Assembly (NCBI GenBank): GCA_019918135.1 | Contig: WBZZ01004845.1 | Span: 1 to 64,000 of the forward strand | DNA length: 64,000 bases | Source of the DNA: Paulinella micropora | Lineage: Eukaryota > Cercozoa > Imbricatea > Euglyphida > Paulinellidae | Direction: 5' to 3' | Part shown: positions 46,693 to 55,900 of the stretch, one piece after another | Layout: each line of letters opens with the position of its first letter | Numbering within the stretch: position 1 is the first letter of the stretch | Translations under genes and position numbers: made by a program | Notes under the pieces: model-generated | Told to the model about the DNA's origin: nothing | Seen by the model: the letters and a program-made list of their open reading frames with translations, nothing else | The model's database searches: none

Positions 46693-47472
46693 CTAGGACA
46701 GCTCGTCCGGTCTTATGACATGGGGGTGAACATACACCTCAAGTGCCTCATGCACGATGGCCATCTTTTTGTGATCCGTCGCTTGACTCAGCTCATAAGC
46801 CTCATAAGAGTCAGTAGCGTTAATGGGATCAATATCACTCTCCTCTCCTCTTTTTACTCCATATATCACTTGCCGTGCGGCGCAGTCAATCACAGCCCCC
46901 ATCGTAGCCAATTGGTCATACGACAGTAATATTGATCCGTGGTAACCGGGGACGACATAAAGGTCCATGCGGTATACTCGTGCGGATTTTAATTTAAAGG
47001 TGAGTGTGATGATGCCAGTGATATCCGTCCGACTACTTACTCCCTTCAGAGTGCCCGTCGAATTTTTCATATTTACGTCCACCCAGTCCCGGTATCGATT
47101 AAAAAACTTCCGGCCGACAATATTAATATTCGCCATCGTATCATTACCAACTTTAATACGGTTTTCAAAGTCTCACAATAAAGTTCTGTATAACACAAAG
47201 CATCGGGCCTGTGTATATTTGCTGCGAGAACAAGAACTTTGCGTTCCAAATTTTGGAGTCTTGTCTCCAAGTCTTTCATCTCCTCCTTCTCCTCTTTTTT
47301 TCCCCTCACTAACGTTTTCATTATTCAGCGGTATCGGTGCGTTTACTATGTCAGTGATATTGACTTGCGGCACTTGAGTGCACTTATTGTCTTTTTTCTC
47401 GCCGCCCGCCGCGATCGTTGACATTGAGTCAGTTCGTGATTGCTTGCTTGGCCGAGGCAATGCGCCCGCCAT
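46693..47472 (-). pseudogene. Gypsy protease region
   Basis: One frame crossed by TGA at 47173. After it come KVGNDTMANINIVGRKFF and later VVPGYHGSILLSYDQL, which fit a retropepsin-like fold; the usual DTG/DSG is DTM here, which would impair catalysis if the alignment is right. The protease would process Gag-Pol. The frame overlaps the end of gag (47429) in a different frame, the place where a programmed shift is common. Confidence 0.55.
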
Positions 47473-48382
47473 TGGCCTCCGCCTCCATCGCTAGTTTCGC
47501 CTTCCTATTTGCATCAGTTATCATTGGTAATCGTGACGTGTGAACGGGTATGAAGCTACCTTGGGGTTGTAGCCTCTTTATACCCACGTCTTTGCTCTCA
47601 CAGAGAGGAAGTGTTGGCCCAGTCTGCACAACATCAGTAGAAAACACTGTAACTTTAGGGTTAAAGTTTACAGTTTTCTCCTTCCTCTCTTCTTCTTCCT
47701 CCAGTCATTCCACCATTTCGAATCGATTACCTTCAGTTTCGTCTGGGTAGGATGACGGATCGGTGTCCGAGGCAGTGTTATAGGCCTGACCTCGACCGAA
47801 GTTTGGGTTGGAGCTTGCCCATGAGCCTCCTAGTCCTCTAGGTGGGAGGGCTGGAGCTCGAAGAGCTCTTCCTCCATGAGGATTATATCCCCGACCTCCT
47901 CCTCTTCCTCTCTGAGGGGTTCCCTGCCACCTCGAGGCTACTCTCCATGCTCCTCCTCCTCGTCCTCCTCCTCCTTCTCCTCGTTCTCCTCCTCCTCCTC
48001 CTCCTCGTCCCCTTTGAGGGGCTTGTTTGTTCTTTTTTATCTCCCTCTCCTCCTGCTTCTTGTCCAACCTCTTCATATAGGCAATAATCGCCTCTCTTAG
48101 CTCGCCGTCATCACACTGATTGACATACCAGCCTTCTGTATCAGCAGCATTTTTAAGTAGTCGGTAAAGGCCCGGTTCAGTACCGCCCGCCTTTGAGAAA
48201 GTCAGCCCTTGCTGTTGGGTTCTGCCTGTTATGATTGAAAGAGCAGTCTCTGTGCTCCATCTCTGCCTTACACGGCAGGCCCGCGAACCACCTCCAGCAT
48301 GCGATCTTGAGGTCTGGCTCTCTCTGTCTCTTCCATCCAGCAACTCGGCTTGTGTACGTGGCTTGCGCGCCAACAGGTACAC
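47429..48382 (-). pseudogene. Gypsy gag C-terminal part (Arg/Gly-rich)
   Basis: One frame interrupted by TGA at 47705. It includes a Gly/Arg-rich RGRGGGGGG low-complexity segment and acidic runs (LEEEEE). This is a nucleic-acid-binding tail typical of gag, placed before the protease. Confidence 0.5.
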
Positions 48383-50330
48383 CGCCTGCCTGTGCCATGT
48401 GTGCCTCCGTGACTGTGTCCAAGTTCGAGCATGAACTCATAACTTCTTGAAACAGTGTTGCCGGAGCAACGCTTCCAACTGTGGCGTCGAACACGTGTGT
48501 CTCGAGGAAGTTCTTGGACTTCACTACGCTAAACGTTGGGCATTGTTGTATGAGTTGCGTAAGTTTGCTCGGGTGCACTGAGTGCAATGCCGACAAAAAA
48601 TAGAGAATGATTGACTTGCGGCCATAGAACAGCCCATAGGAGGAAACTACCTACGTAAGGGTCGCCGCCAAGCTAGCAGAACGCCTCAAACTCATCGCCA
48701 CTGTCTCAAAGATTTCAAATCCTATTAGAGTACCAGTGCAGAGATGCTGGTATCCATGAGATTGAAAATATGAAATGAGTGTGGCCTCCGCCAGTTCGCA
48801 CTGAGCGTCTAGGCCTGTCGAACTCTTTCTCTTATTCTCCTCTTGCTTTCTCAAAGCCTTGTACATGGTTAGGTCCAATCCCTCTTGGATTAGAGACTGA
48901 TAAAGAACCGTAGAAAGAGCCTCGTATTCTTGAGTCTCATCACAGGGAAAAGACTTGATGCAGGCATTGATCTCTTTGAGCTTGCCTAGGAGCGAAGAGT
49001 CAGAGTCTTTTTCTGAACTCGTCTTGGCATAGAGCATGAGACTAGCCACTTCTCCTTTCTTCCCCTTGAAGGCATTTATGATGCTTTGTCTGTCCTTCTT
49101 CTCCATGTTTGTGACCACCACCGTAGTTGAGCCCGAGGGTGTAGGGGCTAGTGGGGCAGGAGCTGGTGGGGGAAGATATGCAGGAGGGGGTGCCCTTGCA
49201 CTACTCACTCTTGCTTTCACTTCCTCCAATTGCAACTTCCTGGCAAACTCCTCATCCTCTTTCGCCTTCTCTTTCTCACTTATCAGTAGCTTTTGAACAT
49301 AACTGATATAGGCCGTCAACTCCGCAACAGACCTGACAAAGTTATATTTCTCCACATACTGATCAACCCCTGCCTTGTTGGTGTTAGGTGGTGCAGCTGT
49401 GGTTGTTTTAAGGAGAGAGTGATCCTTGGTAGGAATCCATCTCTTCTATGCCTCCTTGTGCATCAACGCAGCCACCAACAGTCTGAGCTTGGTCAGGATT
49501 CTGTCATTTTTGTCCACCTCTTCAATCACAGGATGGGTTTCTCCTGCCTTCGTAAGGTTTCTCTCCATTTCTCTCAATCCCGCCTCCAGAGCCTTCAATT
49601 CAGTCGAAAAATATGCGAATACCCCATAAGTGTTTCTCGAACTGAAATTGGTCTTCGTTTTCTCGTTATCAACTGGGTCCTGACCCGTCGCGAGGAGTCT
49701 AGCACTTGCTCTTGGGTATGTGTACTGGAGGTAACCCTCGCCCTGTGGGCCATACGAACGTTCCCAAATTAGAGCTTGGGAGTACACCGCAAAGATAGCA
49801 TCAAGAATTTCAAGGTGGGTATGTGAATTCCCAAACTTGATATGTTGCACCTTCTTCCTTTCCTCTACATTGGAGACCAGTTTGCAGAGATGCTGTGCAA
49901 TATCTGACAATGGGATATAGACATCCTTTTTGGTGCAACTCCCCACTCGTCTCATATCCTGAGGGATCCAGACATATGTGACTTTCTTTGCCTCCATCAC
50001 AATATCAAAGTCGGTTTTAGGGAGGTCGTAGTGGTCGTTCACCCACCGTTGCTCCTCCTCTGAGACCTCTCCATCTTCAATCAAGTTTATCGTTTTTCGT
50101 CCTCCTCCTCCTGTAGAGGCAGGTGGTATATTGTGTACCCCAGTGCTCTCTGTGTGTTCTACTCCTCCTCCTTCTCCTTCTTCTTCTTCCTCTCTTCCTC
50201 CTCCTCCTGTTTCCTCTTCTTCGTATCCTCCGTCATTCAATCCTCCTCCTCCTTCATTTTGTATTAGTTCTTCTTGTTCTTGTGTCAGTGATTCCAGATA
50301 GTCACTCACCTCACTAGTCTCTGTGGACAT
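48177..50330 (-). pseudogene. Gypsy gag
   Basis: The frame starts at ATG 50330 and stays open to 48177 except for TAG stops at 49446 and 48651. The first part is acidic and Gly/Glu-rich, the second has a coiled-coil stretch (KEKAKEDEEFARKLQLEE), and the third holds a C-x7-C-x8-C-x3-H-like cluster (CWRWFAGLPC...CSFNH), a CCCH-type zinc module. A frameshift near 48190 leads into the Arg/Gly-rich tail. Homology is by position; capsid motifs are not distinctive. Confidence 0.55.
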
Positions 50331-51113
50331 AGTGTCGTATTAGTAAATAACAGGAGGACAGTGTCAGCTCTTATGTTATGTTTTCGTTCGTTTGAGTTCT
50401 GTTCCTCCTTCAGTCGATTGACTAGTGAAGAGAGAAACTAAGAGAGAGGGTAGAGTGAGATCCTCTTTCCTCTATGTGACAATGTTTGTATGTTTGTTTT
50501 TGTTTGAGAAAAGTAGTCCTTGAGATTTCTCCGATTTCTTGTCCTCCTTACTCAAATTGCTTTCTCCTCCTTCTTTTCTATATTGTATCTAGTATGAGGC
50601 ACTAGGACCTACACAAAGATAGCAATAGAGAAGCTAGAGAAGCTCTCCTTTAGAAGTCAACAGTCGGTCGGATAGGTTCTCAGACCTACTTTTGAGAACG
50701 ATCAGAGATTTGCAAAAATACTCTGACGTATGTGTGAGATAATGCAGATAGATGCACAAACTAGAAGGGTAGAGTGTTGTGCTCCTGTCCCTATGCTTGT
50801 TTCTGTTTTGTGTGTGTTTCTTGACTCTTCTGGTCCACCTCCTTTTTCTTGGGTCTCTGTGTGAGAACAGCAAGAACGACAGAGAGTCTGTATCTGATGT
50901 CTCCTTGTGAGCACACAGATATGGATTGGGCTAGAGGGTACGAGACACCTACTTGAGGCCAATCAAATTATTTGTTTTGTAAAAGAGCTATGAGGATTAT
51001 GTGTTGGAGTATTTGTTTTTGTCTGACGTCCCCGTGTGAGACAGGTCAGCAAATTCGTTCTGGATGCATGTGTGGCAATGCAGAAAGAAATCACCCTAGT
51101 AATGTGGACTCCA
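50331..51113 (-). other. Gypsy 5' leader
   Basis: Non-coding region between the 5' LTR and gag, pyrimidine-rich on the plus strand. On the minus strand, TGGAGTCCACATTACTAG just inside the LTR is a candidate tRNA primer site. Confidence 0.45.
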
Positions 51114-51354
51114 AATGTAATGCCCCCAACGATAGCTCAATAAAAAGTCTGTAATACAACCAAACACAGTCCTCAAGAATGAGAATGATGTCTCGTTGTA
51201 TTAGCTCAGTGAAGCCGAAAAGGAAAACGGCAACAGACCAGGAATAAAATGGCATCAGGTCTAATCCGGACAAGTAATACTGAAAAACAGGCTGGTGCAC
51301 CTGTCACCAGGAAAAGGGTACTTTTTACCGGCTATCCGGGGGGTGATGCCTACA
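51114..51354 (-). repeat. Gypsy 5' LTR (minus strand)
   Basis: 241 bases with TG...CA ends on the minus strand, paired with 40424-40660. A 60-codon open frame occurs in both copies but is more likely incidental. Confidence 0.65.
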
Positions 51355-52302
51355 TTGCTGGGGCAAGTGTATATCAGTTAGACTACACACAGGGCAGCGC
51401 CCCCCAGTCAAGTCAAGCCTAATCGACGAGAAGAAGGTTGTGGCCTACTCACACCTTATCCTATGTTATGAGTAGTGGTAAGGATATGTAATACAGGCAT
51501 AGCATAAACAAGTTACATATACAGTATCGGTATATGCGGTATACAAGATAATCCGAATATACTGATATTAATATATGAATTGAACCTGATTGTACTAGCT
51601 AATCTACCATGAGATGTGACCTATCTGAACTATTAATCATTCTACTACTCGGTAGTATGTATTATAAAATTTGTCAGCGCTTCCCGTAGGGGGGTAACAA
51701 AGAATGACAAAAGTAATATGATGTATAGGACAAATACAAATATCCGTGATTATTGGCTGGTCTGGTACAGTCCAGGCTGGCTGCCGAGGCCTTTCAAGAC
51801 ATACAGAAATGTAGTCTGATAAATCGCCCTCCGACCAGCAACTGCGACCTCCAACTTAGCCTCTTAGATGTTTGTATGTATATAAATATAATAATACTAG
51901 TAAATTATTATAAAGCGATCACGAAAGTGGGCAGGGGAGGGGGGGGGCGCTAACACACGAGTGAATGCTATTGATTGCCATCGTGAGAGTCGCGCCCGTG
52001 AGAGAATGCTATTGATTGCCATCGTGAGAGCGAGCAAAGAAAGCGAGAAAGCGCCAAAGTCCGGGCTACGCTCTTATTCTCTGGCCCGCCACTAGTCGGT
52101 TGAACTACCTGTGAATGTAATAGTGGAGCAAGTATTTAGAAATGAGGGTCCTCTGGTTGGCGCTGTTCCGTCCTTTGTCCCCTAGCTTCCCGTCAACTTT
52201 CTCCCTAAGACAATTGGTAGGTGCGTATGAGGAAAATTAATAACTATATACGTTATAATGTGTTCAGAAAAGTGAATCTTATGGATAGATTCAATGTGCA
52301 AA
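51355..52302. other. Non-coding; probable 3' end or LTR of the second Copia
   Basis: No gene seen. A direct repeat AATGCTATTGATTGCCATCG lies at about 51964 and 52007. Minus-strand purine tracts near 52170-52200 could be the polypurine tract of the second Copia, whose 3' LTR would then lie to the left. Confidence 0.3.
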
Positions 52303-52644
52303 CTAATCGGGTTTCATCGCAATACGTGCTCGACCCTCCCTGTCTAGCAATATGGAAATTTTCTTAGCCAGATACGTAAATTTCTCAACCGTGAAGTGTA
52401 TTTTGGTGAATATGTCCACGATATTTTCCTCGGTTGGTACTCTAAATAATTTGACTATTACGTCCTTAACGAGCTTTGCGAGAAGATGATACCTTACCTC
52501 AATATGTTTGGTACGGGCCTCCCCTAACCCCCTCGGACAACAATACCGTCCCTTCATGATCTTCGAAGAGGGGGGTGGGGCCTTTGAGGTTGATTCCAAT
52601 ATCCCTTAGAGATTGCAATATCGCGAGGAGTTCTCTTACTGCCT
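52303..52644 (-). pseudogene. Copia-2 RNase H, C-terminal half
   Basis: It contains RTKHIEVRYHLLAKLV and ENIVDIFTKIH, the end of a Copia RNase H. The missing first half lies at 59292-59611, on the far side of the inserted Copia-1. The split point matches the 5-bp duplication CGTTA. Confidence 0.75.
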
Positions 52645-52649
52645 CGTTA

Positions 52650-52945
52650 CTTTACAAATTTACAATAACGGTTAAAATAATTTCTGACAGCAGTTACTCG
52701 TGATATGACAGTTACGTCATTTATTATATGTCGATAGGACTGATTTACCAATTATTTACGACTGACCTAATTAATGAATTTGGCATTGTCAGCCAGTCAC
52801 ATGTTATGGTTTTGCCGCCTTCAGTTTGGCGGTAATAATTTTACTCAATAAATCTCTCACAATCTGTTCAACTGCGAACTACCAAAGTGTCCCGGTCTTC
52901 AACCCGGCCTCTGTCAACTGAGCTACCGGATTTATAAATACATTG
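52650..52945 (+). repeat. Copia-1 5' LTR
   Basis: 296 bases matching 58994-59286. It contains AATAAA at about 52849 and, on the minus strand near its inner end, a tRNA-like sequence. Confidence 0.85.
52868..52932 (-). other. tRNA-Phe(GAA)-like sequence inside the LTR
   Basis: The minus strand reads an A box TAGCTCAGTTGA, an anticodon-like loop TTGAAGA between CCGG stems, and GTTCGCAGTT about 46 bases after the A box, the normal spacing for a B box. The acceptor and T stems are poor, so it is a relic or mimic and not a working tRNA. It is repeated in the 3' LTR. Confidence 0.5.
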
Positions 52946-52949
52946 GGTT

Positions 52950-55900
52950 ATGAGTGCTTCTGCGACGAAGGATGCGGCGACTGTGATCCTGCAAGGCAAG
53001 GCGCCTGCGTTCATCGATGGTATTAAGGGGAGAAGCTGGGATGACTGGTTTGCGCAGGCAAGGGCGGATTTGTCCTCGTTCGAATGCTGGGAATATGTCG
53101 CGCCTTTGGCTGATGTACTGAGATGGCGGTCCGAGATTGAAGCTGAACCTGCGGCGGGAGCACCGGATGCGGCTTACGGGGACCGGAAGGAGAACAAGAG
53201 AGAGGCTAAGGCGAGGGAGGCAAAGGCTCCTGCAGATGCAAAAGCTGGACCGGGGGCAGGAGATGGCATTACTTTGACCATGCAACAGCGACGGAAGATC
53301 ATAGCCAGAAGGGCGCAGATCTTCATGTGGTTGTACAAAGCGCTAGAGTACGGATCGCCGGCGGAGAGGATTGTCCGACACTTGGTCAGAGAGCCTGCGC
53401 TGCGACCGGAGGAGCTCGTCGGCATCCTGCGTCAACGCTACCAAGGGAATGCGGCCCACCAGAAGCAGAAAAGGAACAGCATCGTAAGCAACTGGCAATT
53501 TAATGCTAAAGATGATATGATGGCACAGCTGAGGGACTTTATGAGTCATTGTGAGTTCCTAGAGGATCATGGTGAACCGGTCAGTGTCACACTGCAGATG
53601 CAGTTCGTGAAGACCGCCCTGGCAAAGTGTGCAGAGAAGCATTTGTGGAAGCCGTTCTTGGATGCGCAAGTTACCAATCCATCACTGGAGTGGGACGACT
53701 TCGAAGCGGCCTTCGAAAGGAGAGTAATCGCTAATGAAGAGCAGAGGATGGCTACCAAAGAGGAGGCGGCGATGTGGGCGAACGGGCACGCGAAAGTTGG
53801 CAAGAGCGACAAGGGGGATAAGGGCGGCAAGAGCGATAGGCCGAAGCTGGAGTGCTACAACTGTTCAAAAGGCCACAAGTACTTCAGGTGCATGGAGAAG
53901 TGTCGCATACCTGGGCACGAGCATGTAGGCAAGTCTTGCCCAACGCTCAAGGACAGGTACCGCAAGAAAATTCCTAAGGAAGAAAAACCGAAGAAAGATG
54001 TCGCGGCAAATAGAGGGAGAGACCAAGGACGCAAAGGTTCTGGTGCCCCGAGGAACCCCCCCGCCGCGGCCGTGTCGTGTATGGCGTTTGATCTAAGACG
54101 TCAAAGGCGAGCAACGATGGTTGATCCTGTTCCAAGATATGCAGTGGGTGAGGAGGAGTACCTGGCTCCGGCGGCGGATGGTTCGGGACTGCGGGTGATA
54201 CCTAAGAAGGGTGAGAAGACGTGTGGGTATGCATTTATGGCTCAGAATGAGACGAGGTTCGTTTTTGTGGCACCACCGGAGAGCGAGGCTGAAGGGAACC
54301 AAAGCAATGGGACGGTGAACGTGGCCGACTTCTGTACGGTGTTCAACAATGCTCCCCTGGCGGAGCTGCATTGGTGGAAGTGGTACTACAATCTCCGCAT
54401 CTCTCCGGACGAATGGGAGCCATGGGCTAGTGGACTGTCGGGGGCTGAACCCTGTGGCAAAGACACGCCGGTACCCTTGGAATGTGAAGCGTGTAGTGTC
54501 ACCCAGCTTGCCAAGCCCAAGATGTGCTCTAGATGCAAAATGGTGGCGTACTGCGATAGAGGGTGCCAGAGAATCGACTACCCAGCCCATAAGGAGTTCT
54601 GCAAATGGACGCAGAACGAAGGCAAGGAAGACTGGGCTAAAGTCGTCGAGAGTGGCCGCGAGCCTCGGGGGTTGGGACCTCATAGTCTGAATGAAACGAG
54701 ACGAAGAGGGGATGTGGCCTACAGAAGGCTGCTGAGGTATTGTACCGTCAGACCGGACGTGGGGGAGAGTGTTATGGCGCTACAACCGAGGTACAACGAC
54801 ATCTTGCTGCTGATGGGCCCGCCCAAAGAAGCAAACGAGTATGTACAGCCGAGCTGGGACATACTGCAAGAGGCGAAGAGGCATGTGACCTCGGAACCGG
54901 AACGGGTGTTGCTACGTGCCAAAGAACGTTACTTCCCCTGGGTATATCAACTCTCTTTGATTGAGGCGGCTACAGAGCAGGCGTTGGCGCAACGGCGTGC
55001 TGGGCTAAACACATCAGCTACGACAATGGGTCGAAGTGGTGGCACTAGTGATGTGATTGCAGGACAGGGGGAGTCGGCTTACAGTGAAAGACGAGTTGGA
55101 CGATGGGAAGAGGAGCGAACGGTCATCACACTAGAGGGCGGTGGAGGTGATCCAGTACCCCGGAATGTGATGGATGATGAAAAGAAGCCACCAAACACGC
55201 CGCCTACGCAGTTGGTTAGCGACAATGCACAAGATGGTGATGTGGAAATGACCGAGGAAGGGAGGTCTATGCAAGAAGGAGGGCTGCATCGCGATGGAGG
55301 AGGTACCTCTACTGGCGGAGAAGAAGACAAGGAACCTACAGCTCACATGACTTTTGAAGATGGAGTAATGGGCGGGCAGGACCTGTATGAAGTCTATCTT
55401 GACTGTGGGTCGTCGCAGCACATGATTCCGATAGAAGACGCCCTAAGCAAGATTGGACAGGAGGAGGGGGTGGCAGTGAGAGGGATCTCTGGGCTCATCA
55501 AAACTGTGGCGATGGGGGATACGTCGTTTACAGGCATGAATGGAGAAGGTGGGCAGCAGGAGGTGGAGATGGGGGAGACCTACGTCTTACCTACCCTTGA
55601 TCGTACGCTATTCTCATCTGGTCGCCTACAGCGAACGGGTTACACAATAGTAATGCAAGATGACGAATTCTTCGTGATGAGGAAGAAGGTAATGGTAGAG
55701 GCATGCGAAAAGATTTTGACTGGGAGCTTCGATGCTGATACGTGTCAATACCGATTTCACGTGGCGAACCCACCTGGATGGAGGAAAGAGAAGAAGGAAT
55801 GCTCACCGTTCCCCGAATGCAACACTGCGTTTTGGTCTACCAGCATGAAACCAAGTACTACGGTGGACATGAGTGAGATAAATGGCATATTTCACTTCGG

